From NCBI GenBank assembly GCA_022059125.1, contig JAEUWY010000001.1, positions 868,001 through 932,000 of the forward strand: a stretch of 64,000 bases of DNA, read 5' to 3'. The translations under genes and the position numbers were made by a program. This DNA comes from Corynespora cassiicola. Taxonomy: Eukaryota > Ascomycota > Dothideomycetes > Pleosporales > Corynesporascaceae. The notes beneath the pieces were generated by a model that was not told the origin of the DNA, ran no database searches, and was given only the letters and a program-made list of their open reading frames with translations. Positions 10,982-23,355 of the stretch are shown here, in pieces. How positions within the stretch are numbered: position 1 is the stretch's first letter; each line of letters begins with the position of its first letter.

Positions 10982-12228
10982 TACTTTTATAAAACTGCTA
11001 TCTAACAGATATAAATTTAGTTTTTCAGCTTTTTTTTTTTTTTTTTTTTTTTTTACTTATTACGTTCTGTAAATAGTCTGTTCTAAATCTAGTATCTCTA
11101 CTAATTTTTTCTAAAGTTTTTTATTATTAAATTAGCTCTCTAATTTACTTTATAATATCTATTCTAGTTCTACTTAGTATTTTATTAGTAGTTTACTGTA
11201 AGATATACTTACGCGCCTATTATATATTAATAAAAAAATATATAATTAACTTTAAATTTAAATTAACTTTAAGTAAAAAGTGCGACTACTATACTACTTA
11301 AAAAAGTTTATATAAGCTAGTATATATCTAACTTAGTACGCATTTAGAATAGTTAGCTAATACTTTATTTTAAATTTTAAAATACTGCGCTGCTGAGTAC
11401 AAAATATTAGTATAAATTATAAATAACTAAAAAAAAAATCTAAATAACTTTACTTTAATTACTATAGTAAAAATTACAGCTAAAGCTGTTTTAGTAATAG
11501 TTTAGATAATTAAAGCAGAGTTAGAACGTATACAGACTAAAAAAGTATTACTAGCTATTTATATAACTCTAAAAACAGTTTAGTAGAGTGTAAAGAAAAT
11601 AAATTAGAAACTAGCTAACTTAAAAATAGTTTTTTTACGCAGCTTAGTTCGTATAAGTAAAAAAAAAACTATTAAATCTGCTAAGTTTTTTTTAGCAAAG
11701 CAGTTTTAGCGGGTAGACAGATTAAATAAAATATTACTAAAGTTTAAAAATAAGTTTAAGTTAGAGAAATCTAATAGTAATAGTAATTTAATTTTTAATA
11801 AAAATAAAAAAAACTAGTAGTTAGATTTAAAAAGTTTCAGAAGCGGACTTAAAAAAAGTTCTAAATAAATATTTAATAACTATTTTATTCTACTCTATTA
11901 TCTTACAGGTAATCTATATTCTCTATTTTTTATTTTTATACTTAAAGCTATTAGTTCAGAGACTTAAAAAGTTCTAGCTTATCTAAATACTTATTATAAA
12001 ATACTTTTAGCTTATATAAAGCTTTTATAAAGTTTAATGCGTTATACTACGTAGAGTTCAGATTATATCTAATCTAACTTACTTAGTACTTTAGTAATAA
12101 ACGTACTAGTTTACTAGCGAGAACATTCTCTACTTTCTATTCTTCTACTTTATTAATAGATACTCCGCTAGGTTTCGGAGCTTTTTATTCTAAAAAAAAA
12201 TTAGCTAAATTTTTATATAAAATATTTA
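10982..12228 (-). mobile_element. Internal part of chromovirus A2, cut by A1 and A3
   Basis: Matches 4342-5573 of A1 in the same orientation: the pyrimidine-rich stretch, the antisense reading frame (about 11275-11830, plus strand) and the chromodomain end of pol (about 12050-12200, minus strand). It is the continuation of 3300-3820 across the A1 insertion. At 12228 it is cut by the 5' LTR of A3, and it does not resume after A3, so the 5' three quarters of A2 are lost from the window. Confidence 0.8.
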
Positions 12229-12580
12229 TGTGACGAACCTCGTTCGTACAAAGTTTAAATATATTTACTTCTAAGCATCGCGCACGTAATTCAGAACTTC
12301 ACATCTAATTCCCAGCCTCTAACATCTGACTCAGCTCCAATCTCTCATTCTTTTATACCCTTCTATAATAACTAAAAAATAAAACTAGACTAGACTTAAA
12401 ATAAAGTACTAAAAGAAAACTATAAAAGGTTGCGATAGTTCTAGATAGTTCTATAGTTTAGAAATATTCTTTTATATAAAACCTATAAGTTCTAACTTAT
12501 AATTATTTCTTAGTTCTGTAAATTTTTATTCTAAGTAGTATTTAAGCTGTATTAGAGACAAGTCGCTCTGTGTTTTTATA
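12229..12580 (+). repeat. 5' LTR of A3
   Basis: 352 bp starting TGTGACGAACC. In its first 25 bases it differs from the 3' LTR at ten positions, and all ten are C or G here against T or A there. This copy is closest to the unmutated family sequence. Confidence 0.9.
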
Positions 12581-12649
12581 TTATATTTCTAAACTACTTT
12601 TTACTAGTAACGGCTTAAAAATATTACTTCTCTATTTATTATAAAAAGA

Positions 12650-15600
12650 AGTATAACTAGATAGTATATGTATTAAACTGGGTTTGTTCTAAGTTGCTAC
12701 GTACGTTTTTAACTCTTAATAAAATTAAAATTTTTTAGATTTTTTAATAATTAAAGCTTTTAGATTTAGAACTTCCGCTTTTACGTAAGTTAGATTACTT
12801 TTAAAAAAAACGCGTTATACGCTAAAATAGAAATTAAATAACTACTAAAAATCTACTAAAATTAATTTTAACTATTAATATTTAGCTTTACATACCCGCT
12901 AAATATATTTTAAAAAAATACTATTTAAAAATTAAGCCGGCTGCAAGAGCAGCTCTAACCTTCTAATAATAATTTAAAATCTACTAGATTTCTACTCTAA
13001 CCTAATAATAACAATTTTTATTTTATACTTATAGAGATAGAAATTTTATAGTTATAAACTAGAATACTAGAACTTAAAGCCGCTGCTGCAGATTCTCTCT
13101 TCTAAAATATAAAAAAGTTTTAACTATTACTTTTAACTCGTATCTAATAACTATCTAAGTTACTTTTAATTTTAGTTTAGCTAAAGTTATTTAAGTAGAT
13201 TTTTAAGATTAAACCTCTTAGCGACAGAAAAACTGTTACTTTTCTATAATAGCTAGCCTCTATCTAAAACTGCTTTAATATTAACTAAAATTATTATTCT
13301 ACTAAGCGAGCTTATATAGTAGAAGTTTAGAAATATACGTTAGAACTAGCTTGTAAATACTTAAAGCTCTGTTACTTAGCTAATAACTTTTAAAAACAGT
13401 TTCTTAACGCTGAGAAAATACTTAATTTTCTAAAATTATATTTTATTTTAGAAAATAAAAAAGCAGAAAATTAAGTAGCTTTTTACCACTTACAGATAGA
13501 ACGAGAAAAAACTTTCTCTACTTTTAAAGCCTGATTTCTATCTGCTGCTATTAAGAGCAGAGTATAATAAAAAAAGTAGTTTTTTTATTTATAGAAGAAA
13601 ATCACCTTAACTCTGCGAGTACTAAACTTTAAATTTAAATTTTTATAGAATAACTTCTTTAACAATATAGTAAAACATCTATTAGCCTATAATATAAAAC
13701 GCTAAAGTAACTCTGTATTAAATATAACCCGAAGTAAAAAAAGCAATACTCTACCTCTATTTTTTAAAATTTTAGAATTTTAGAGATTAGTAGTTGTCTC
13801 TACCGCTTCTAACAGACTAAAAAATACTATCTATCTAAGCACTATTTATATAGAGTTGTAACTACTGTACTAACGCGAAACTACTAAACTACTTAAAACA
13901 GCTTAAGCTGTAAAAAAAACTGCTATAACTGTAGTAAGTAAAACTATTTTTTACGTAACTGTAACTTTCCGCAAGTAAACTAAATTAATATAAAAAATAA
14001 TTTATATAACTAATTTAAAAATACAATTAACTTCTATAACCCGAATCTATTTTAATCGGGAAATAAAAACGTCTAAGAAAATTCTCTGCTTTAGGCTTAG
14101 GTAAGTACAACTTATCACCGACAAAGATTTTAAACTTACTAGAAAAAAAGCACTTTAGAGTACTTTTAGTTCTCTATTTTAACAGGTTTAAAATCTGTTT
14201 ATATTCTCTTATTAATACTAGCGTATAAAGTTTTTTGTTTATTAATACTTCTATCGCGACTTTATTATCTTATACTTTTTAGATTCTAATCTAAAAACTG
14301 CTCTACTAGGTTAAAATACACAGTTTCTAAAATTTAATCGAATCTTTAATTACTTATTATATTTATCTCTATTTTCGCCTAGATAGACGTACGATACTAA
14401 ATTACTTTTTTATTATTCTTAACCTCAGATCTCAGAACTGCATTATTAGTCTAAAATAGATAAAAAAATTTAAACTTAAACTAGATACAGAATACAACTA
14501 GATTATCTAGCCCTTTTAGCACCCACTTTTATATATATCTACTCTATCTATACTTTAATACTTATATTAACTACTTACTAGCTAGAGTGCAGAGCAAGAT
14601 ATTTTCTAAAAAAACGCTTTTTAGAAAGCTAACTAAACTAAATACTATTAAAGTTTAAAAATTTATTTATATTAATTTTAAAGACTAAAACTTTCTCAGC
14701 TCAGACGCTTTCTTCTAACTAATTTCTAACTAAATTCTAAGTCTAGTTAAGGTCTCTAAATAGCTGCTATATTAGCTAATACTTTTTATTTTTAAATAAA
14801 ACGATCTAAAAATAAATTTTTTATAATAACTATTTTTAAGATTAACTAACTAATTAAAAACTTTTTTTTTAAAACTTAGAATACTGCAGTTCCAGTACTG
14901 TTCTAACTTTCTTCTATATATTAGATATACTAGAATATATTCGACTTTAAGGCCGCACTCTATCTTCTGCTCTACTAACTCTATAATTATAAAATTATTT
15001 TTACTAAACTTTTTCTAAATAGCTACAGTTTTCTGTATAAGCAGAATTTTAAAAAACTTAAAACTACCTAAAAGTTTATAATAACTTAACTATAACACAG
15101 TTTTATTAAGCAGAGTCGGAGCTTTTTTATATTACCTATTCTATATATTTACAAAGTAAATAGAAAGCTTAAAATATATATTAACTATTATAAATTAAAC
15201 GTTTTAACTAGAAAGAATATCTATCTAATACCTAAAATAGACGAACTTCTAGTAAGGCCTAGTAAAGCTAAAATTTTTACTAAGTTAGATATTTACGCTG
15301 TATTTAATAAAATTTAAATAAATTTTAATAGTAAAAAATATACTACTTTCCGGACACGATACAGAAAGTATAAATATAAAGTTTTTCTATTCGGGTTATA
15401 TAACAGACCAGCTACTTTCTAGCAATATATAAATAACGTTCTAATTAACTACTTTAATAACTTCTGCATCGCATATCTGGATAACATTTTTATCTACTTT
15501 AAAAATAAATAAACTTATATTTAGTATATTAAAGCTGTTTTAGAATGACTGCGTTAAGCTAAACTGCAAGTAAATATAGCTAAATCTAAATTTTATATAA

Positions 15601-17860
15601 AACGTATCTAATACTTAGAATATATTCTAACTAACTAAAAACTAAAAGTAAATTTAGAAAAAGTTAAAGCTTTACAGAACTAGATCTAATCTACTACTAT
15701 TACAGAAGTAAAGTCTTTTTTTAGATTTACTAGCTTCTACTAATAATTCGTACTAGAATATTTCTGTATTATTTTACTAATTAGTACACTCTAAAGCTCT
15801 GCTGTATTTTTTAAATAGATTTAAAAATATAACTAGGCATTCGAGGCCTTAAAAAACTTTTTTCTTTCTATTCTAACTTTTTATTATTTTAACTCTAAAC
15901 TACCTACAAAACTAAAAACTAATATATTTAATAGCGCTATCGCAGGTGTACAGTCTCAGTAATATACTAACAGAAATTAGTATCTATATGCTTTCTACAG
16001 TAAAACTTTATCCGGTTCTAAGCTTAACTAAAAAATATATAATAAAAAACTTTTCGCTATTATTACCGCTTTCTAAAAATAGCGAGCTGATCTTTTCTCT
16101 GTAAAGTATTAAATCTAGGTATATTCTAATTATAAGTTACTAGAATACTTTATAACGACTAAAGTTCTAAATATCTAATAAGTAAAATAAGCAGAAGAAC
16201 TAGCGCTTTTTAACTTCTAAATTAAATATACTTTAGATAAAAATAATACTAGAGCTGATATTTTTAGCTGTTGCGAATAAAATTTTAAAAAATTTTTACT
16301 ATCTAGCGTAATAACTATTTTTACGTACTAATAAAACTATATTATTTTAATCTCTGTATTAACGCTAAATTAGCTTAAAAATATATTAGAGCTTAGACTA
16401 AGTATGTAGCTCGCGTATATACAATATTTCTAAAAAATCTAATAAGCTTTAACTCTCTCGAACTTATTAATACTTTTTTAAAAAAAAATTAATTAAGCTT
16501 TATAAAAGAACGCGAAAACCTTTCTAACTAGTACTAAATATATAACAGATTTATATTATACTAATATTAACTATATATTTTTTAGAACTTGACGCTTATC
16601 ACACGCTTAATATAAAAAGCTTATAACTAAGTTTTTTTAGCACACCTTAGCGCTATAAAAACCTACCAGCTATTAGCTTAAAAGTACTATTAGAAAGATA
16701 TAAGTAACTTGTGCAAGTAATATGTACAGAACTGCTTTATTTATTAATAAGCATATCTAAGATAAGTCTGTCCCGCTAGAAAAATCTATTTTTTTTCTAT
16801 TTTAAACTGTTCTATATAATACTTCTATATAAATTTTAAAGAATTTCTCTGTAACAAAGCTGGCTATAATTAGATCTTAGTAATTATTAATTAACTCTCT
16901 AAGTAAGCTGTATTAATTTTATATTATAAGAACACTAACGCACGTAGCATAGCCTATCTGTTTATTTAGTAGATATACTAATTTAAATATACTTTAGAGT
17001 TAATTGTGTCGGACTAAAGACTACAGTTTATCTCTAGTTTTTAGTCTAAATTCTGTTAAATTATTAGCATTAAAGTTAAACTGTTTACTATATATTACAA
17101 AAAAACAAACAGCTAAACTAAGATTATAAACTAATACATTAACTAGAGACTAAGACTATTTATAAGCTACTACTAGAATAACTAAAGCAAACTTCTACTG
17201 TTAATAGATCGCGCTTAAATTACTTTTCTACACATAAGCTTAAAAATAACTTTTTACTAAGTTCTATTCGGTTCCGAACCCCGTTAGAGTTAGTATTAGA
17301 AAAAGCTAGAATCTTCTAAGCTTTAGAAAAAACTAAATTACTAAAACGCTCTAGTACTTGCTTTACAGATATATAAAATATAAAAGCTTATAAAAAAAAA
17401 CTTTAAAAAAGCTTAGAAATAAATATAAGCTTAAGTTAACCTCTATTGCTGACAAGTAAATTAAAATATTAGAGATTAAGTATATTTTAGTACGAAAAAT
17501 CTAATATCTATAAAACTAAATTAAAAGCTGTCTAAACAGTAGACAGATTCCTTTAAAATACTAAAAAAAGTAGGTTATTTATACCGCCTTAAACTGCCTT
17601 CTAAATTAAAAATCTATAATATATTTGTACTAGATGTTCTATATAAAAACCTAACTAATTTTTTTTTAAAATAAAAAGCTCTAAAACCTAGCGAAGTACC
17701 TATTAATAAAGTAGAAAAATAAAAAGTAGAGGATATTTTCGCCAGCAAACTAGTACGCTTATTACTAAAGTACTAAGTAAGTTAGATTAGATATAACCCG
17801 GACTCTACGTAGTATAACGCATTAAACTTTATAAAGGCTCTATATAAACTAAAAGTATTT
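12650..17860 (+). pseudogene. gag-pol remnant of A3
   Basis: Remnant of a Ty3/Gypsy polyprotein. A gag zinc knuckle lies at 13921-13962 (CYNCSK, then NYFLRNC) with the CX2CX4HX4C spacing, but Tyr stands at the His position. Reverse transcriptase spans about 15120-15500: IPKIDELL, KIFTKLDIYAVF, FLFGLYNRPATF and YLDN (15474-15485), where the second catalytic Asp of YLDD is Asn. The integrase zinc-binding region lies at about 16570-16780 (KDISNLCK, YVQNC). A chromodomain sits at about 17726-17855 (VEDIFASKLVRLLLKY, then YNPDST and FIKALYKL). Stops are TAA and TAG almost throughout. Start and end are approximate. It is inactive but well enough preserved to place it among chromoviruses. Confidence 0.85.
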
Positions 17861-18029
17861 TACAATAAATACCCAGATAAGCTAGAACTTTCTAAGTCTC
17901 TAAACTGATAGCTCTAAGCATAGAAGCAAAAAATAGAAAACATAAATTACCTATAAGACAATAGAGTAGAATAGAATAGTTATTAGATATCTATTTAGAA
18001 CTCTTCTTAGGCCCGCCCCCGAAACTCCC

Positions 18030-18600
18030 CAGACCTAACTACTAGTTTTTCTTATCTTTATTAAAAATTAGATCGCTATTACTATTAGATTTCTCTAACT
18101 TAGACTTGTTTTTAAGCTTTAATAATATTCTATCTAATCTGTCCGCCTGCTAAAACTGCTTTACTAAAAAAAACTTAGCAGATTTAGTAGCTTTTTTTTT
18201 ATCTGCGTAAACTAAACTGCGTAAAAAAGCTGTTTTTAAATTAGCCAGCCTCTAATTTATCTTTTTTATATTCTACTAGACTATTTTTAGAGTTATATAA
18301 ATAGCTAGCAACACTTTTTTAGTTTATATACGTTCTAACTCCGCTTTAGTTATCTAGACTACTACTAAAACAGCTCTAGCTGTAATTTTTACTATAGTAG
18401 TTAGAGTAGAGTTATTTAGATTCTTTTTCTAGTTACTTACAGCTTATACTAATACTTTATACTTAGCAGCGCAGCACTTTAAAATTTAAAATAAAGTATT
18501 AGCTAACTATTCCGAATACGCACTGAGTCAGATATATACCAGCTTATATAAATCTTTTTAAGTAGTACAGTACTCACACTTCTTACTTAAAGTTAACTTA
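18030..18600 (-). pseudogene. Decayed antisense reading frame of A3
   Basis: Counterpart of the plus-strand frame at 4649-5190 in A1, lying between the chromodomain and the 3' LTR and facing pol. Recognisable shared stretches include AELERI, KKVLLAIYITLK, SLVYADKKKATKSAK and KNKSKLEKSNSNSDLIF. The product is not recognised; the presence in all three family-A copies suggests it belongs to the element. Confidence 0.5.
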
Positions 18601-19049
18601 AACTTAAAGTTAATTATATATTTTTTTACTAATATGCGATAGGCGCGCAAGTATATTTTACAGTAAACTGCTAATAAAATACTAAATAGAACTAGAATAA
18701 GTATTATAAAGTAAATTAAAGAGCTGATTTAATAATAGAAAGCTCTAAAAAAAGTTAGCAGAGGTACCGGATTTAAAACAGACTACTTACGGAACGCAAT
18801 AAGTAAAAAAGTAAAAAAAAAAAGAAAAGAAAAGCTAAAGAACTAAATTTATATCTGCTAGGCAGCAGCTCTATAAAAGTATTTTACTAGTTATATAAAC
18901 GCGCAACACTTCTTTCTGTAAAGCACTAGAAATAAAAAATAAATAATAAAATAAAATGCCCTGCTTCTAATAAAAAATATTTATATTTTCTTTAAAAAAG
19001 CTACAACTTAGAACAGATTAGAACAATCTATTTACTAAAAAGAGAGTAA

Positions 19050-19401
19050 TATAATAAACTTTATTTATATAAAGTCTAAATATATTTACTTCTAAGCATC
19101 GCGCACGTAATTTAGAACTTTATATTTAATTTTTAGCCTCTAATATCTGACTTAGCTCTAATCCCTTATTTTTTCGTACCCTTCTATAATAACTAAAAAA
19201 TAGAACTAGACTAGACTTAGAATAAGGTACTAAAGGGAAACTATAAAAAGTTACGATAGTTTTAAATAGTTCTGTAGTTTAGAAATGTTCTTTTATATAA
19301 GACTTATAGATTCTAACTTATAATTATTCTTTAGTTCTGTAAACTCTTGTTCTAAGTAGTATCTGAGCCGTATCGGAGACAAGTCGCTCTGTGTCCTTAC
19401 A
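19050..19401 (+). repeat. 3' LTR of A3
   Basis: 352 bp, the same length as the 5' LTR, starting tataataaac (TG read as TA) and ending cttaca. The purine tract just upstream fits the priming site for plus-strand DNA synthesis in LTR retrotransposons. Confidence 0.9.
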
Positions 19402-19850
19402 TTTATTACTAAACTACTAATATTTTAAAATTTAGTTTTTAAAATATTTTATAATACTATTTTAATAGTTGTAAACAAATTTATAAAATATATAAAAATA
19501 ATTTTATTTAAAAATAATTATATTATACTAGAATTAATACAGATTATTCTAAATCGCGTAGTTAAATATTATAAATTACTTTAATTAATTATTAGTAATA
19601 GAAATAAACTTTTTATATTAAACTATTAGACGATACTAATATTAGCTATTAAAATTAAAAAAAAAATTATTAATAGTATACTATTTATAAACAGATAGTT
19701 AAATTTATTTTCTCTGTTTAACTATAAAAATATATTTACAGATATATAGTAACTAAAAATAAAATAATTAGATATTACTATTATTTATAGTATAACTAGC
19801 ATTTAATAACAGAGAGTTAATAATAATAAAGTAATTTTTTTATTATATAT
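19402..19850 (+). mobile_element. Chromovirus B1, integrase part (left of a pogo insertion)
   Basis: Matches 52300-52740 of chromovirus B3 with mainly transition differences. It covers the start of the integrase core, about 19410-19640. It begins abruptly at the A3 boundary, so the 5' part of B1 is missing. A P1 pogo element sits at the TA at 19851-19852, and the B sequence resumes at 21707. Confidence 0.8.
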
Positions 19851-19852
19851 TA

Positions 19853-21704
19853 ACGTAAAGAACAAGCGAGCGGGTCAGACAAGCGAGCGGGTCAGCTCCT
19901 CTAACTGCCCCAACGCGTACTACCTCTACCTATTATACTACTACAAAATGATTCTTAATCAGTCTCTAGCGAAGCCCTTATTATTCTTACTCTCTTAGCT
20001 ATTTAAAATAATTTAATTAAAAGCGTGTAACGCGCTGCTAATACCTACAAAATTCTATTTAGTATTTTTTAGGCTTAATATATTAGACGACCTGTACGAC
20101 GCGATTACCAGTCTAACTTAAAACAGCTAACTAAGCTTAAAAAAAAGTAATTATTACTTATATTTTTAAGCTAGACTCGCAAGAATTTGCACCTACACTA
20201 AATACTGTATAAAATATAGCTAATTAGTTACTTACTGTGCGAGAAGCGAGCTACGTTAGTATTAAGTAGTCTAATAACTTTATTAAGCGTCAGCTAGAGC
20301 TCCGAGTTTAATTAACCCGCTAGTAGAATCGCCAGCAGATTCTATATAAGAATTCTAAAGTTATTAGCTTTTAGTTTAAGTTACTGCATTATATAAAAAA
20401 GAGATATAGTATTATTAATAAAGACACGTATAACTTTGACGAGATAGACTTTATAATAAACGTAATATCAGTTTAATTAGTAGTTACAGTATTAAAAAGA
20501 CAGAATTAACTTAAAAGCACTTAGCTAAATAATTAGAAGTAAGCTATAGTAATTTAGAGGATTAACGCGTACGGCTAGATAATTTTTTCTTTTATTATCT
20601 TTGCAGGTAAGTACTATTTCTATACGTAGTATAAGAGCGATAATATTCTATTTAGCTGGTGTATATCGCTCAGCGAGACAGGCTGGACAATAAATAAGCT
20701 AGAAGTATATTAGTTAGAGTATTTCAACATCTATACGCAGAGCCGTACAGTAGAGACGTACTAACTGCTTATTATTAACAGCTATAAAAGCTATAACTCT
20801 TTAGCCTTCTAAAACCTCTGTAAAAAAAGTAAAATTGTTACTCTCTGTATACTTTTATATTTATTACACCTTCTTTAGCTACTTAATGTAGAATACTTCT
20901 CGCTCTTAAAACGGGCGTATAGTAATAAGATCTCTAGCTTAACACGCAATTATATTAACTATATTAACAAAATTACTTTTCTGCCGGCTTTTAAAAAAGC
21001 TTTTTAATAATTATTTACTAAAAAAAATATACGCGTAAGCTTCTAAAAAGTAAAAATAGTTTTATATAACTTATAAACTGTGCTATTAAAGCTTAATATA
21101 AAGTTACGTATGTTTATACTAGCTATTTCTAAAGCTACTTTATAAAAGGCTAAAACACTAAGCAACGCGTACGAGCTGGAGGCTTAGTTAACATTAATTT
21201 ATAACAGAATTAGAAAATATAAAAGCTTATTACTAGCCTTAATTATTAAAGCTTTTGCTTAGTTTAATAAAAATACTATAATACTAATTTATAAAGTTAT
21301 ATTATTTTATACGCGGGTTAAGAATTTTAAAAAAGCTAATAAAGCTGCTACGCAGCGTATAAAGTAAAAAAAAAAGCAGATTTAACGTAAAAAGACTTTA
21401 ACAAAAACTAAAAGAGCTAAAATTATTATTTAAAAGAATGTTAAAAAGCAATTAAACGAGAAGAGGTGTAAAAAAGTAGCTTGTTTTAGTAGCAGCTAGT
21501 AGTTAAAAGCGCGCTGCACGCGATACAGAGAGTAAAAATATAACTTTTATACGTGCAAAATAATATTATAAACACTGTAGTTACTTTCTGTATCAATTTA
21601 TTATTGTGTTTTTCTAAAGTAGTTAAGTAGATAGTAGTACGCGTTAGGGCAGTTAGAGGAGCTAACCCGCTCGCTTGTCTAACCCGCTCGCTTATTCTTT
21701 ACGT
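19853..21704 (+). mobile_element. Pogo-family transposon P1, copy 1 (decayed)
   Basis: A 1852-bp element with TIRs of about 70 bp (left starts acgtaaagaacaagcgagcg), flanked by TA on both sides. Each TIR holds two copies of an AAGCGAGCGGGTCAG-like motif. Inside is a plus-strand remnant of a pogo/Fot1-type transposase: a helix-turn-helix region at about 20080-20350, TYNFDEIDF near 20430 with the first catalytic Asp kept, IINSYESYNSLAFQ near 20770 with the second Asp now Asn, and LLQPLNVECF near 20875 with the third Asp now Asn. Many TAA and TAG codons interrupt it. It sits in the integrase region of B1. Confidence 0.88.
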
Positions 21705-21706
21705 TA

Positions 21707-22985
21707 TACAGAATATATTTACGTTTTTTATTATTAAAAAAAAAACGAGTTAAGCTAGTTATAAATTAAGTAATAAATAAATTAAAAAAACTATAAGAAC
21801 TTTATAAATAATTATAAAAAAATATTAAAACAGTATAACGTAAAACTATTTTTTATATTAACTAAAAATAAAAAATAGCACTTTAGCTAAAAAAAATAAA
21901 AAATTTTATAAATTTTTTTTAAATAATGTAACTAAGTAAGAAATTAGATTACGTTAAGGTCGGACTATTTTTAATTCTAAAACAAAAAAAACTAGTTAAC
22001 TATAAACTCTAACTTTCTACTAATACTAAAATATACTTAATATTTTATATATTACTATTAGAATCTGTTAACGCCGAAATACTAGTTTAAAAATACTTTT
22101 ATTATAAAATAAAAAAAAAAGTTAAATTTAAAGTAGAAGTACTAGTAAGCTACTGCGAGATAAAACAAAATAAATTTTATAATAACTATTTTATATAAAA
22201 ATAGTTAGTTAAATAGAAAAAATACTTAGAATTAGAAAATATTTAGAAACTAGAATAAAATCTAAAAAACTGTTAGCAACTACTTAAAAAAAACTAAAAA
22301 TAAAATTACTTTTACTACTACACAGAAGTAATTAAAAAAAAATATTTAAAAAAAAAATATTATATATAACTAAATACTTAAGAACTAGCGGATTATACAG
22401 ATACTTTTTAAAAGTTATTAAAAAAACTTTTAATAGCGCTTTAAATGCTTAAAAAAAAATTAAAAGTAAAATTTTTAGAAGAACTGTTAAAAGTAAAAAC
22501 TTTAAATAACGCTTTATATTTTTACTGCTTTTATTTTTTTAAATTTCATTTTTTTACAGATATAGTTTTTTTTATATAATAATTAATTAAGTCTATCTAT
22601 TAATAAAGCTGTTTTTTTTTAGCTTTTACTACCTATAAGTTTTTTAAAACTTTTTTATATATTATGATAATTTTTTATTTTTTTTAGTAAGACGTTAGAA
22701 CTTAGATTAAGTAACATAAATATTGCACCGCTACTTATAATATAAATACTTACTATATTTTCTAAAGTAAATATATACTTTATATATTTATTTATGCTTT
22801 ATATAAGTTAAATATTTTTAAACTATAACTTTTTTTACAGCTTTAATCAAATTAGCTAGGTAATAACAGCAGATAGTACTAAAAACTATTAGTATTTTAA
22901 GTATTATTATAAAAGTAGACAGTAATAAAAAAAATTTATACGTTATATATTAGCTTAAAAAACTAAGCTAAGCTAAAAAAAATAG
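21707..22985 (+). mobile_element. Chromovirus B1, integrase end, chromodomain and 3' untranslated part
   Basis: Continues 19402-19850 after the pogo insertion. A chromodomain remnant at about 22125-22290 has the pattern VEVLVSYCEIK, NKFYNNYFI, then LVK and a KKYLELENI block, corresponding to the usual WLVKWKGYPxxxNTWEP with RIP-type changes. From about 22560 no coding similarity is seen. A purine-rich tract (ctaaaaaaaatag) precedes the LTR. Confidence 0.8.
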
Positions 22986-23355
22986 TATTATAAACTATAA
23001 ATATAAGCTAATAACGGGGCTAACAGAGTTATACCGCTATAGCTAATTACGTAATATATTTAGTTAATTAGTTTATTTAGTAGTACTAAGTAACTAAGCA
23101 GTACTAAGTAAAGAGCTTTAGGCATATATATATAGTTTATATAATTATACTTTATAATTATATTTACTTTATTAGCAAATCTATTATTTAAAATTAACTA
23201 TTAATTTATTATATTCTATTATTAATACGGAGACCCGTACAGTATATTACACATTATTTTACTTATATAACTTTACTAGTATTTATTTCTAAGAATTAAT
23301 CTAAGCAGCTATTTGCTTTTTAGTCTCGCTTATAACCTGTAGCACAGTTTTAATA
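22986..23355 (+). repeat. 3' LTR of chromovirus B1 (370 bp)
   Basis: The same length as both LTRs of B2 and similar throughout. It starts tattataaac and ends cagttttaata. It contains the less mutated blocks aacggggctaacagag (near 23013) and acggagacccgtacag. Confidence 0.85.

Larger units (their letters stand above)
12229..19401 (+). mobile_element. Chromovirus A3, complete Ty3/Gypsy retrotransposon
   Basis: A 7173-bp plus-strand copy with 352-bp LTRs at both ends, a purine-rich tract (19037-19049, aaaaagagagtaa) just before the 3' LTR, and ttta on both sides (12225-12228, 19402-19405) as a probable 4-bp target duplication. Gag, reverse transcriptase, integrase and chromodomain remnants follow in the Ty3/Gypsy order. 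The 5' LTR is clearly less mutated than the 3' LTR. The two flanks do not belong together: the left is A2, the right is integrase sequence of chromovirus B1. Confidence 0.88.

Noticed and set aside
19853..19923. Repeated GCGAGCGGG words as a CRISPR or satellite array
   Set aside because: There are only two copies per site, always at transposon ends and in inverted form at the other end; they are parts of TIRs.
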